Below are positions 11,966 through 23,484 of a stretch of DNA of 64,000 bases, one piece after another; position 1 is the first letter of the stretch, and every line of letters begins with the position of its first letter. The stretch spans positions 2,604,001-2,668,000 of the forward strand of contig OX621163.1 of the NCBI GenBank assembly GCA_951640195.1, given 5' to 3'. The translations under genes were made by a program, and so were the position numbers. The notes beneath the pieces were generated by a model, which was given only the letters and a program-made list of their open reading frames with translations, made no database searches and had not been told where the DNA came from. Source of the stretch: Porpolomopsis calyptriformis. Its lineage: Eukaryota > Basidiomycota > Agaricomycetes > Agaricales > Hygrophoraceae.

Positions 11966-12787
11966 CTAGAAAGAGCATTAGCCAAATTCTGAATGGGTAA
12001 CTGAGAAACTTACGATTTCACTGAATGATGATCTAAAAGTTGCAAACTAATCTAGGTTGCTGGTGAGAGTTAATCCAATGGATGTTTGAACGATCATTGG
12101 ACAAAGAAGGGTCAATAGGAGAAGAGCATTGAATAGGATCGGATTGTTGAGTCATAACAGAACTTTAGATAAGATCAGTGTCCAATAGGTGTTAGAACAC
12201 CTAGTGGACAAATGAAAAGGAGCGGAAAGCGTTAGACCTGTCTATCAAGAAGAGTCCAGTTGGTGTTAGAACACCTGCTGGACCAGGTAGATAGTGGTTG
12301 AAGGTTGAATGCGATATGGTGTCATGTGACACTCATGCACTCTTTGTTACACTTTGTTATGCTTTGTTATGCTCCTGCATTTGAGTAGAGTTTAAATGAA
12401 CTTCACACTTCCTCCTGCATGATGTTCGATGTCATGCAGTACTTAGAGCTCAACAAAGGGTTACACTATGTTCTAACATAGTGAAGTCCTCGTCAGTGCA
12501 GCTACTCAAGTCAGGTTAAGCCCTGAATTTTCTGCACGCTGTTTCTACAATGTCTATTCCTCGTTATGGGTCACTTCTTCTGGCCCACACTTCTGTTCTT
12601 ATTATTGAATGCACACTTGTTGTCTACTGTCAAATACCCCATCTCTCCCCTCATCCACTACTGCATAACATTCAACATTGTTCAGCTCCCCACTCTTGGT
12701 TTCTGCTAGGCCTACCATTGTACCTTGTTGGCATTGTAACTCCCTGCTCTCCCAAACCATGCCAGATCCTCTCCAAAACAACAGGGC
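11966..12787. other. Gene-free interval with two long near-perfect palindromes
   Basis: No convincing gene lies here. The interval holds two 30-bp near-palindromes of the form GTCCAnnAGGTGTT-AG-AACACCTnnTGGAC, at 12180-12209 and 12254-12283, 74 bp apart. A decayed relative lies at 28259-28283. Local repeats such as 'tttgttatgctttgttatgc' near 12350-12375 also occur. The role is unknown; it may be a regulatory or terminal part of a repeated element, since the nearby motif 'catgcagta' also recurs at 27949-27957. Confidence 0.5.
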
Positions 12788-13958
12788 TTACAGACTGTAT
12801 TCCCAAAGACATATCAAGCTAGTCATCCATTGATCAGGAGAGTCCTCCCACCAACAATGAACACATACCTCAATATTCTGGCAGACGAATGTGAGGGATG
12901 CTAAAAACATGAGGACTTGCAATGCCATTTTTATGTGCTTCCAGGTGCGGTTAGAACCTTCAGTATCACACTCCGGATGTTTATTATGACACTTTTTCCA
13001 GACCAAGATAGGGTTATTCTTGCCAGTTTCACGTGACCTGGCTGTGAGAATGATGGGGGTACCATTCAAATCTGTTGCCTAAAATTTCCTTAGTTTGCGG
13101 TTAACTAGACAGATCTCTCTCACCGTGACAGTCTGTGTCCAATTATCAGGATCCACCCTCAGCTCATCCACTACCTCACCACTTCTCCTATCAAAAACGT
13201 AGACCACTCCATGATCACTTCCACTGAGTATGCCACTACAGTCTTCTGTAAAGGAGACTTGTCACGGCCTCCACGACCTCATAATTGGGACAGGAAATGT
13301 GCAAATCTGCACCCCAGTATCGAGTCAGTAAAGAGCTACACCCTGAGCAGGGTCATCAATACAGAAGACTCCCTTCCTCGAATTCACTGCTGCATCACCA
13401 CTGAGCGTGAAGTGAACATTGTAGCTTAAACTCGACAATTCAAGAATGTACATCATCCCCCCAATCATTCTTGTGTGCTCCACCATTCCATCACTCCCTC
13501 ATAGGGTATGTCCGCAAGGATTTAGCCTCTATCCATCCTGACCGCTGGAACTAAGCTCACATGTGGCCATCATAGAGTCTAAAAGCTATTACATCCCTGG
13601 TGTCACTGTTTATGTGTCCAAATGCAACTGCCTTTGGGAGAAAGCTCTTGACAGTCATGGAGAAGATAATGCAAGGTTTCATCAACCCATCTATCATGAA
13701 CAGCTGTATTACCGAATCACAATTGCCTATGATGAGACGGTTCGATGCTGTATCAAATGCAAGCCCTGTGATCTCACTAGGGTTGGTGAGCTGCAGACAG
13801 TGCAGCTCCTCAAAGGGAGCCTAGCAATTTGTCAGCACGACAACTTATGCCTTAGGTGAGCACTTACTGAAGCATGCCTGTTTCGCTTTTGCTTCCAACA
13901 AATGAGATACCCATTTTGTGTTCCATAAAATAGTACCTTGTCTGGCTCATCTTCGCAC
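12788..13958 (-). pseudogene. WD40-repeat protein, C-terminal part (3' of retroelement insertion)
   Basis: The minus strand carries the C-terminal blades of a WD40 protein. Blocks are DEPDKVLFYGTQNGYLICW (just below 13958), EITGLAFDTASNRL (about 13760), GDAAVNSRKGVFCIDDPAQG (about 13345-13405), SGSDHGVVYVFDRRSGE (about 13180-13230), then a predicted membrane helix MALQVLMFLASLTFVC near 12885-12935. Introns seen include 13079-13123 (45 bp) and one starting at 13867. Two stops (ALY*LD and RP*QV) are TGA where Arg fits. The N-terminal exons lie at 23113 upward; a 9.15 kb LTR element separates them. WD40 propellers are scaffolds; the partner here is unknown. Confidence 0.85.
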
Positions 13959-14575
13959 TGATGCATCTGCTTCGTGTATGAGAACCGAACACAGAACAAG
14001 GTGCGAGGACAACTATAAAGAGTCTCAACACAGCCTATGATTGATAATTGTGGAAAGAGAGTCTTTGATCATTCATGAATGTGATCAATTGGGGGATCAG
14101 AAGAATTGGAAGAATTGGAAGATCGAATGAAGAAGTCTTAGAAGATCTAGAGAGGATCTAGACTCGAGAGTGAGAGAGAAGCAAATATCTAACTTGTTGG
14201 ATCACTAAATACAACATACAGTATATATATCTTCTAGTACAAGGATCCCTTTGAATGTATATAATAAAAGGGGAGCCTCTCTAATGATCTAAGGGGAAAG
14301 TAGTGAATGGGAATAAAGGAATCGAATGAAAAGGGAGAAATAGAAGAGAACTGATGCCTTTGAATAGTGTCTTCCCTTTGATATACAAACTTTCATTCAC
14401 ATTTGGAAAGCTTCGATCACATTCAGAGAGTTCGATGATTCTCAAACTCGTTTGGGACGTTTGGGAGCTATCGGGAGCATTTGGAGGGTTTGAGTTCGTG
14501 TTCAAAGAACTTGATAGGTGTCTAGTATTCATATAGTTGAATATATGGTGCTCAGGGGACAGAAGGGTCGTATCA
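13959..14575 (-). repeat. 3' LTR of element 1
   Basis: A 617 bp LTR, TGAT...ATCA. It aligns along its length with 22487-23112 apart from one 9-bp indel. Nearly all substitutions fall at former CpG sites. The left flank GCAC is the target duplication. Confidence 0.95.
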
Positions 14576-14585
14576 TCTCCTCCTC
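14576..14585 (-). other. Polypurine tract of element 1
   Basis: On the minus strand GAGGAGGAGA lies directly upstream of the 3' LTR. This is the position of the purine tract that primes plus-strand DNA synthesis. Confidence 0.7.
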
Positions 14586-14741
14586 ACTGAAATGTTGACT
14601 GTCCTCAGTCAATCACGTGATTTGCCGGTAATTGCCAAGGCACATTTATAAGTGTGACTAGTGTGTCACATTCATCTTCAGACATGACCGTCTTTAAATT
14701 GCATACCACGACGTCAAGAATCTGTGTCAAGTTGCTCAAAA

Positions 14742-16456
14742 ATGTCAAAGAACGTTATTACGATCGCGAAGCAGAAGATTTGTGACCAAATGAGGTTGCT
14801 CCCAGATGGAGTTGCTGAGCCCGAAGACTATAAAGTCTGGGGGCAGCAATTCTGCAAGTTACTGGTAAGTCTTGTGTTTTTTTTTTTTTAATTGTTTTTC
14901 TTCACTAATCTATCTCTTAGATCGCATATAATCAGGTCATGAAGGCCTTTAAAGAAACATCGATGGACGATGAGGTCGTTGTGTGGCAAAAGGAGGCCTG
15001 CGAGACCTTCAACGCTTTTGAAGAGTGGGAATGGTTAGAGTGGGCAGGGGAGTTGCTAATGCCAAGATTGGTAGAGGTGGTGCATTGGGAGGTTGAGGAG
15101 AAGGTGGAGGCGGAGAGGGAAGAGCGAGAGTGAAGGGTGGAAGAGGAACGCAAGGCGAGGGAGAGGGCAGAGGCATCTGTGTGGGAGGAACGAGAGAGGG
15201 TCGAGCGCGAGGAGCGAGAGGAATGAGAGCAAGTGGAGTGTGAGGAATAAGAGGAATGAGAGTGAGTGGAGCGTGAGGAACAAGAGGAGCGTGAGTGGGT
15301 TGAGAGGGCGGAACGGGAGGTGCGAGAGAAGCGGGAGTGAGAAGAACAAGAAGAATGAGAATGGGAGGTATGAGAGAAGCGGGAGCAAGAAGAATGAGAA
15401 GAACAAGAACAGGAGGTACGAGAGAAGCAGGAGCGAGAAGAATGAGAAGAATGAGAGTGGGAGGTACGGGACGCGGAGGATTGGAAGCCGGTGGAGGAGA
15501 CCTACGAGAGGCTCCTCCAATCGCTTATGGATGGCAAAATCGACGAGGAGGAATTCTGTCGAGAAATGGAAAAGGCGGCGGGTGAAGGTGGGATGAAGGC
15601 AGCGGAGGTATTAGCAGACACGCCAGACATGACAGGGGTGACAATGGAGATGATGGAGGACAGGCACCAGCCCCTGGACGGCAAAGACAAATTGGTGGCA
15701 GCAGCGCAATCGCTGACTGCTGAAGAACTGGTTGAGCGGTCAAAGGTGGCGCATCGGGAGAGGATGGCGGCAAAGGGACAGTTGCTCCCTGCAATCACGA
15801 CGTGGGAGTACTGCAAGTGAAAAGCGATGGAGGAGACTCTGTGCCTGGTCGAGGGCAAGGTGAGTCTCCTTCTTTTCTCTTATTTTTGTTTTTACTAACA
15901 GATTCTTTTATTTTATAGTGTGATTTCTGTGAAAAGGTTAGCGCGGAATGCGAAATCAGCCCTGCCGATCCATTGTGCATCAAGTGCATAACGGATAAGC
16001 GCAGGTGTTATTAGAAGGGGGGGAATCGGCTGGGAAGAAGTATATACCGCGGCCCAAGGTGGAATTGAAGGGCGCGACCAAGTCAGTGATGGCAGAAGAG
16101 TTGAAAAAGGGGGTTCGGAAATCGGCGAGGGCTATCTCTCATGAGTTTTTTCTTTTTCTATTGTTTTCTTTATTCTTTCTAACTAATTCTTTTCCATAGG
16201 TCCAGTAGTCTACATTGATAAGACCCCACCTCTCAAGGAGGAGACAATGGGCGAGAATTTGAAGGAAACGGCATGGCCGATTGCGGGTCAGAAAGGGAAG
16301 GCGAAGGTGAAGGCAGCCAATGAAGAGAAATCGCGGGAGGTTTTGGCAGCAATCGCGGAGGAGAAATCACGCGTAAAAGTGCGAATCGTCGTTCTAGAAG
16401 AGATTCTAAGGGGTTTAGAAGAGAAAGAGGAGGAAATGGTCTGTGACAATTTGTAG
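14742..16456 (+). pseudogene. Spliced antisense gene carried inside element 1 (coiled coil plus Cys-rich motif)
   Basis: This gene runs opposite to the retroelement's own genes. Exon 1 is 14742-14864 (41 codons, MSKNVITIAK start). Intron 1 is 14865-14920 (56 bp, gtaagt...cttag). Exon 2, 14921-15859, is in phase and mostly Glu/Arg-rich coiled coil. Intron 2 is 15860-15918. Exon 3 begins CDFCEKVSAEC and continues to CIKCITDKRRC, a six-cysteine pattern; a further intron near 16140-16199 precedes the last exon, which ends at 16456. Exon 2 has many stops, mainly TGA in runs of RE repeats where CGA is expected; exon 3 has a TAG. I recall similar coiled-coil/Cys proteins as abundant unknowns in Agaricomycetes. 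It may be captured cargo or an accessory gene. Confidence 0.7.
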
Positions 16457-16899
16457 GCTTATTTGTCTTGTATAATTTGTAGCCTTTAGTCTTCTCCTCT
16501 TTTAAAAATTGTATTTTTCTGTTTCTAAAAATGAAAGAAAGACTTTGGAATAAAAAAAAGTGCGTAGCGATGCATTACGGTAGGTTACAGGTCCTCGATC
16601 GCAACGCTATCGAGTGGTTCGCTAGCTAGCGAACATTCCATCTCTCTAAGTTGTGAGGTCGATATGTCGAGGAATCATTCAGGAATTGCAATCGACCTTT
16701 GAGTGAAGTATAGGATGACTCTAAATGCAGCGATCAGGCGATGTAAGACGGATCCGTCGAGCTTTGCAACAATATAAGCTTTCCCTAGGTTTCGAGATAT
16801 CATGACCAGGGGTCCTAGGTATCAAGGACGCATCTTCCAATTGAGAGACTTCTCGATTTTCATGTTCCAAATGAGTATGAGATCGCCAGTTTTGAAGTT

Positions 16900-19800
16900 G
16901 TAGTTGCGAATGGTTTTCTCATGTCTCTTCTCGAATCAAATGGCAGATCATAGACGAGCAGTGAGAACCTTCAATTGAAGTTGCTCTATATCAGCGTCTC
17001 ATTTCTGTAGAGCGATCGCGCATTGCAAAATTAGATCAGTCATTGAGAGGACTGAATCTGGAGTGGGAAGGAGATATGTCACTTCGGAAATATCTAGAGG
17101 AAGCAATGGCTAAGACCCAGTGATGGCGAAGTAGGGTGAGCATCCCAATCACTTTCGGGTAGTGACGTGCTCAGCCCAGAATATGGAGTAGGCTCCGATC
17201 GACCATTGCTTCTGATCGCCATCGACGGCTTTGAATAGTGATTGTCATACGTCAAAGTGAGATCATTCAACTATTCTGTTTGCGTGAGAGTTGTATCTGC
17301 TGATGCGAATATGGTTGATTTGATAGTGCTTGGTGAGGTGATCTATGGCTCCTAAGAAGGCCATTCCATTGTCTGTGATGATTTCTCGAAGAGAGCCCCA
17401 ATAACAGATTATATCCTCAAAGATCCATTCGCCAATCGATTTCGCTGTTTCTGAATGAAGCATTCGAAATTCGGGATAGTAGGTAAGGGAGCATCATCCT
17501 TGAATGATATATTGAAAAGGACCAGATCAGGGCATATGCATCATATCGACATAGATTTTGGCGAATAGGGGAGCTGGCATGGAGACAGTCAGAGGAACGA
17601 GGGCTTGCATGGTTTGATAGACCTGACAGGTATGACATGTCCAAATGAACCAGACTATGTTGGGGGCTATATGGGGCCACCAGAAGTGTTCAGAAACGAT
17701 CAATTGGGTAGTGAAAATAGCCTTGTGACCTGTTCAATCATGAAGTTCTGTCATGATCGCTAATCAGCGATCCAGATCGATGACTAATTTATGAGCGCCT
17801 TGTCTATCCTTTTGCCATAGTCAGTTGTTGTTGATAAAGAACTCTTCACAGTATCGTATAAAGCTCGCGTAGTTGCTGTTGGACATGTTGCTTGGTCATT
17901 CGAGATCTGAGAGCCATTTTCGAATGAGGAGAAGTCATTGATCGTCTTGCTGAGCTGCTTCCAATCGTGGAACGATGTTGTATGAATTGGTACATGGGTG
18001 GATAGGATCCTCCTCCTCCTCACTGAAATGTTTACTCTGTGAGTAAACTGAGATGGGCAATCGGAGGTTTTTCATTCGGGGTGCAGGTGAATTGTTGATA
18101 TGGTGCATTAGTCTGTGAATGTGATCAATCCAATCGTCGAAGTCTTTATCGGTCAGCTCTTCATTGTCTTGGTCATCAGGTTGTCGGGGGCATTGAGAGA
18201 GACTGTTGGGACCATGGTTCGAACTAGCGACATGTACCAAAGTAAAATGGAATGTGAGGATTGCTACAATCCATCTGTTAATACTAGCTTGCAGCGCGAT
18301 ATCTGGGTTCGCTAGCATTCCTTTGATATACCAAGCATCGACTTCTATAATGAGGTTCCGAACGCCAATGAGATAGAGTCGGAGCGATCGCAAGGCTCAA
18401 TAGAGACCGTAGATTTCGAGTTTTGGCTGAGAGAACCTTCTTTCTCGATCATTCAACATGATCGAACCAAATCGATTATAGTACCGCTTCTTTGGGTCGT
18501 CGGGATTGCATTGGCAGAGATGAAAGCCAACCGCAATATATGAGGTGTCAACGGCGAGTATGATGGGAGCGTCAGAAGTATAATTGAGTACTCATAGAGC
18601 AGGTGATTCCAGAAGAGCTTGTTTTAGGTCCTCTTGAGTGGTGAGTTGATCAGGACTGAATTCAAAGGGCATATCTTTCCTAGTGAGCTTGACTAGGTGG
18701 TTCACTCAATGCGCAAAGTTGCAAATGAAAATCTGAACGACACCAATAGTGCTAAGAAAGGCTCGAACTTCAGAGAGGTCTTTACAGGGACCCCAGTTTC
18801 GGATTGCTGAGACACGTGATTCATCCGGTAGTCATCCTAAGTGAGTACATCGATGTCCGAGAACAGTGGTCTCTTCTGTGCATAGGAACAATTTATAGCC
18901 TGACATGGTTCCACCACAATATTTCATTCGCTGAACTATTCGATTGAGATTCCCGAAGTGTTCCCACACGAATTGTCAGATTCTGTCGTTCTCTGGAATC
19001 GTTTTGTAGGATCCGTCAGGTAATAGGTATCGAGTCGTGGGACCCTTCACAGGGATATCATTGATATAAGGGATCGTAAACTCCAGAATCTCTGGTTGGA
19101 GAATATAGGTGACATCGTCATGAAAAACAGGTACAGAGTTGGTCCATCCCATGGGTAGGGTAACTAGTTGATGAGCCCCATAGGGTGTTTGGAACGTGGT
19201 TAGATCGCAAGATGAAGGCGATTACTCATTCATCATATCCAACATAAAGATCAAACATAGCACCGCAGGATCAACCGCCAAACTGTTCGGCCAAGTGTTT
19301 GGGGATTGGCGTCACTCCTGAATGTCGAATCATGACTTGATTGAGTGGTTTGAGACTGTGAATGATTCTAAGTTCTTTCCCTCCTTTCTTTAGAATGGTG
19401 AACCATCGCGATCGGTAGGAGGAGTTCGAGGGTTCGTAGACACCAGCATCAAATTTTCACTGGATAACTTTGCATACTTCATGGTAGATCCCTGGGGGAA
19501 TCGGAATATTCTTCTGCACCCAAGGCGTATGTGGTACGACCAGAAGGTTGATGGGAGGGAAAAAGTCGGATCTGAAACATCCTCATTTGGAGTCGTTCCA
19601 GGCGAAAGTGAGATCTTGCTTTCTCATGAAATCATGAAGGAGAGCCCTTTCCTGAGGCCAAAGGAAATCTCCAGGGTGAGCTTTATCGAAAAGCTCCATT
19701 TGTTTGGTCATATATCGTTCGGTCAGAGTAAACGTTGGGGGGTTCAGGTCGAGTGTTGGTATGTCCGTGAGTGGATTGCCAAGGATTTTCTGAATGATTT

Positions 19801-20570
19801 GGAACTTGTCAGGGAGTTCAGCTACTACGGAGCAAACTTTCTTCGAGATGGGCTTATATTTCTTTTTTAACGTGAGGAAGGTTGCAATTTCCATTGATCG
19901 ATTGAGATGGTCGGATTTGGAAGGTTGATTGCTAGTCGATCAAGATTTAGAGATTAGGTCAGGAAGGTCACAAGCAGATAAATAGGCATGGGAAACTGTT
20001 GAAACTTTATTTGTTGCACATAGAGGCACACAGGAATTGATAGATAGCATAGACGTAGCGTGGTCGTAATCTAGAATTATCGCGATCTCTCCTTGATCAG
20101 GAATCAAATCCTCGATGAGCGAAAATCCGAACAATGCTTCAGTAGACCTCGTGGAACCATCGGAATCGTGACAGTCCTTCCGCTATTCGGATCGCAAATA
20201 GTAATCGTCTGGTTTTCATCAGTGAAATTCTTGACGAGGCTTTGAGCTAAGATGTCGAATGGTCTTCTGAGCAGGATATCATAGGTGGGAGTGCGAATGA
20301 CGTGGATCTGTAGGTAGAGGGTTATGTCGCCGATCTGACAGGGGACATTCCTTGCGAGACCTAAGGATTAGTCTATTTCACTGTTAGCCGATTGCATGTT
20401 GAGTTGAATAGTTGGGTCATAGATTAGTCCTAGGTTATGACAAATGGCTTCGGACATAGCAATAATTTGAGATCCGGGATCAACGATGCATTCAATTGTT
20501 TCTTTATGATCGATCAACATGATGATCGATCAGAGAGCGTGTGATTCCTTTGCGACAGTAATAGTATGAG
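16900..20570 (-). pseudogene. Pol of element 1: protease, RT, RNase H, integrase
   Basis: In minus-strand order: protease with IVDPGSQ near 20490 (an aspartic-protease DxG box), a conserved pre-RT block FLWPQERALLHDFMRKQ (about 19610-19660), RT with VPHTPWVQKNIPIPPG and YEPSNSSYRSRWF (about 19400-19540), the catalytic box at 19057-19068, RNase H with IEVDAWYIKGMLANP (about 18290-18340), the zinc-binding HHCC region (about 17600-17750), and the integrase core with REIITDNGMAF (about 17350-17385). The RT box reads YIND instead of YIDD. Many stops occur. Dead by both criteria. 16457-16900 holds poorly conserved integrase tail or nothing recognisable. Confidence 0.88.
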
Positions 20571-20757
20571 GAGTTTCGTCAGACAAGAGAGTGTTCAGAT
20601 ACGAATAGTAGGGGTCAGGCATGGTAATGGAACAATCGTCGTCGTTGCAATAGGGGAGAGTGTCATTCAGAATTGCTTCTACTTCAATGGTTTTGACCGC
20701 GATCGGTTGACTAGGAGGCTGAGTCCGTTTGGGTGTTACTGCCTCTCGAACCTTCGA

Positions 20758-22299
20758 TCAGACTTCAGGTGAGAGGGATAGCAACTCTTCGGGGGAAAGC
20801 GTGACGCAAGGGGTCTTCATCGAATGAGTATAGACATCAGAGGCGATCTTTGAGTCTTGGATCGGTGCTTGAGTGTGGTATGAGGGGTCTTTGTCTCTCT
20901 TCGCCATCGGAGAGCCAAAGTTTCGGATGTGGGGCAGTAGGTAGTTAGACTCTTTTGCTTTCGTGAACAGATGTTCCATCATAGCTGGTTGAGTCGGGGT
21001 GGTCGCGATCGGAGCGCTTGATGGTTTGTTGGTCACTTTCTCTTTGTCCAGTTCCTGTCGTCGAGGCCGAACGATCTCTACTCCATCGAAGGTCTTCTTG
21101 CTCCTTAACATGAAAATCTCTTTTTCGACAGCAGTGATCCATTCGTCGGTGGATAGTTGGTAAGTCTCGGTTGCTGGATCGCATTTGATATCGACTGAAA
21201 TTCTGTACATCATTCTGGCAGTCGGAGTGGGGTTTTGCTTATACCATTCGTCCATTCGTTCTTTCAGGGTTTTTCCTGGCATTTACTGGGGGACGAACCT
21301 GTCATTCGGGAGTACGATCCTTCCTTCAAAGTTCTTCTTGCATCGACCGTTTTGAATATATTCACAACAGGTCAGGCAGCTTCCGATGAAGTGATCGGGA
21401 CTTCCACAGAAGACGCAAGTTTTCAGCTCGAATGGGTTGGGAGTGTTGGGTTGTCGTTCTGATGATTGTGGCGATCGAGGGGGTGGGTTTCGCTTTGGGG
21501 CACCTCTATTGTCCAAAGTTTTGACCAGCATAGTCATTAGTTTCTCCATGAAGATGCTGAGGTCTTCTTGTTTAGTAGCAGGGGCAGTAGTCATTGTCGA
21601 AGTCATAGTTTTGTGTGGTAGGAAAGTGTTCAGAGATGTTCTATAGAGAACGAAATGGGCCACCTTGTTGATATCGTTTACCCTATAAGGATTGTCAGGG
21701 AAGTGATCAGGGAACTTTATTTCCAGTCGTCAGATGATTCTAGACCAGAGTTCAGGTTGGAATCCTCAGACGAAGGCGCGACTTTGTTCCACTTCAGAGA
21801 TTCTGTTCTTCGATCACAGGAATTTAGTAATTGCCAGGAATGATCGGAAATATGCTCTGAGTTCGTTCGTGTTCATGATCCCTAGTCAAAGCTGTTCTCC
21901 GACTATCTTGTCCATATCGGCAATGGACCACTTTCAATCGTCTTCCGATCCTAGGTAGAGCTTGTAAATGGCAGCGACGAATTCATTGAATGTGTGTCTG
22001 GCTTGGAACTCTGTTTGGTATTCCCAGAGTTTGGAGGTATCAATGTCAACGTATTTGCAGGCATAGGTCTTCTTAGCATCGTCATTGGTGATACTACAAT
22101 TAGCGAAAAGACCTTTAAGGTCTTGGAAGTATCTTTGAAGTTCACGAGGTTGTTCAGGATTAAACTTCAGGGTGGTCAAGTGACCGTGAGCAGGCATTAC
22201 TAGGTTTGGTGGAGTCATTATAGTGATTGTAGAAATCAATGATAATGATGAAAGTGATAAGGTAGAGGGTTCCTCAGGCGAATCAGGATTTTCGATCAA
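20758..22299 (-). pseudogene. Gag of element 1
   Basis: The minus strand holds a capsid-like segment (21934-22299: TLKFNPEQPRELQRYFQDLK, then FQARHTFNEFVAAIY) and, downstream, a Cys/His segment CVFCGSPDHFIGSCLTC near 21370-21425. A long charged region (20758-21282) with DEWITAVEKEIF follows. Such a capsid plus zinc finger packages element RNA into virus-like particles. The reading frame changes between the blocks, so gag is broken. The start is not certain. Confidence 0.75.
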
Positions 22300-22466
22300 A
22301 GTTGAGTTTCAATTTATTGGAGAGTTAGGAAGTGTCGTTTGGGTCGGATTGATGTTTCGAGTGAGTCTATCTCATAGGGTTGTGCTTCGAGTGACTCGAT
22401 TGTTCATTGGGAATGGCAGTTTGAAGGACTGAGTCAAAGGAATCTTTTAAGATTTTAATAGTGGGC

Positions 22467-22483
22467 CCTCGCGGTGGGCTCCA
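22467..22483 (-). other. tRNA-type primer binding site of element 1
   Basis: Read on the minus strand, TGGAGCCCACCGCGAGG begins three bases inside the 5' LTR. A TGG start at this place is what is expected for pairing with the CCA 3' end of a tRNA. I could not assign the tRNA species. This contrasts with the self-complementary primer sites of the chromoviruses in this window. Confidence 0.7.
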
Positions 22484-22486
22484 AAA

Positions 22487-23112
22487 TGATACATCTGCTT
22501 TGTGTATGAGAACCGAACACAGAACAAGGTGTGAGGATGACTATAAAGAGTCTCGACACAGCCTATGATTGATAATCATGGAAAGAGAGTCTTCAATCAT
22601 TCGCAAATGTGATCGATCGGGGGATCGGAAGAATTGGAAGAATTGGAAGAATCAGAAGATTGAATGAAGAAGTCTTAGAAGATCTAGAGAGGATCTAGAC
22701 TCGAGAGCGAGAGAGAAGCAAATATCTAACTTGTTGGATCACTAACTACAACATACAGTATATATATCTTCTAGTATAAGGATCCCTTTGAATGTATATG
22801 ATAAAAGGGGAGCCTCTCTAATGATCTAAGGGGAAAGTAGTGAATGGGAATGAAGGAATCAAATGAAAAGGGAGAAATAGAAGAGAACTGATGCCTTTGA
22901 ATAGTGTCTTCCCTTTGATATACAAACTTTCATTTGCGTTCGGAAAGCTTTGATTGTGTTTGGAGAGTTCAATGATTCTCAAACTTGTTTGGGATGTTTG
23001 GGAGCTATCGGGAGCATTTGGAGGGTTCGAGTTCGTGTTCGAAGAACTTGATAGGTGTCTAGTATTCATATAGTTGAATATATGGTGCTCAGGGGATGGA
23101 GGGGTCGTATCA
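22487..23112 (-). repeat. 5' LTR of element 1
   Basis: A 626 bp LTR, TGAT...ATCA, partner of 13959-14575. The 3' flank repeats the target GCAC. It retains some CpGs lost in the other copy and vice versa. Confidence 0.95.
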
Positions 23113-23350
23113 GCACCTAGTCTAGACAATGGCAGTTGTAGCCCCCCTCTGGCCCACCCCACCTCGATTCCCTTAATTGTTAGAAGACTCCACAGTCTTA
23201 CGCCATCGGTTCCTATAAATGCTCAACATAACTTCCAGGTATAGTTGCAGACACTTACCTCCACTCGCAAGGACTTCCCCATCCTCAGTTGCACATAAAC
23301 ATAAAATTGTGCCAATGTGACCTTTCAAGGTGGCTTGGAGGGCATATTTA
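23113..23350 (-). pseudogene. WD40-repeat protein, N-terminal exons (5' of retroelement insertion)
   Basis: The minus strand encodes LQATLKGHIGTILCL and EDGEVLASG, then after a 46-bp intron (23213-23258) TDGVRLWSLLTIKGIEV. This is a typical WD40 blade with GH and a terminal LW (WD-like) dipeptide. The reading then runs into the LTR end at 23113. It continues at 13958 with the next blade. The start codon is not identified; it probably lies in an upstream exon above 23350. Confidence 0.8.
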
Positions 23351-23484
23351 TTATTAAGAGCAGATGGACTGTGGGTTATAGTGTGCCTTGAGGTTCACAA
23401 ATCTGCCTGTCCATTTTAAACTCTTAGTCAACAATGGGCTGCCTTCGCCAACAAGCAATGATCAAGTGAGAGCCTTGTGGCCTA

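Larger units (their letters stand above)
13959..23112 (-). mobile_element. Complete LTR retrotransposon (element 1) inside a WD40 gene
   Basis: Two LTRs (13959-14575 and 22487-23112) with TGAT...ATCA ends flank a 7.9 kb interior. The 4 bp GCAC lie directly outside both ends (13955-13958 and 23113-23116), giving a target duplication. On the minus strand the order is 5' LTR, primer site, gag with a Cys/His box, protease, RT, RNase H, integrase. A separate spliced gene runs in the opposite direction before the 3' LTR, and a purine tract ends the interior. Pol resembles a broad basidiomycete Ty3-like lineage without an evident chromodomain. All frames are broken. Confidence 0.95.

Noticed and set aside
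15056..15520. 154-codon minus-strand frame rich in Leu, Phe and Ser
   Set aside because: It is the antisense shadow of the Glu/Arg coiled-coil exon of the gene at 14742-16456; composition follows from that.
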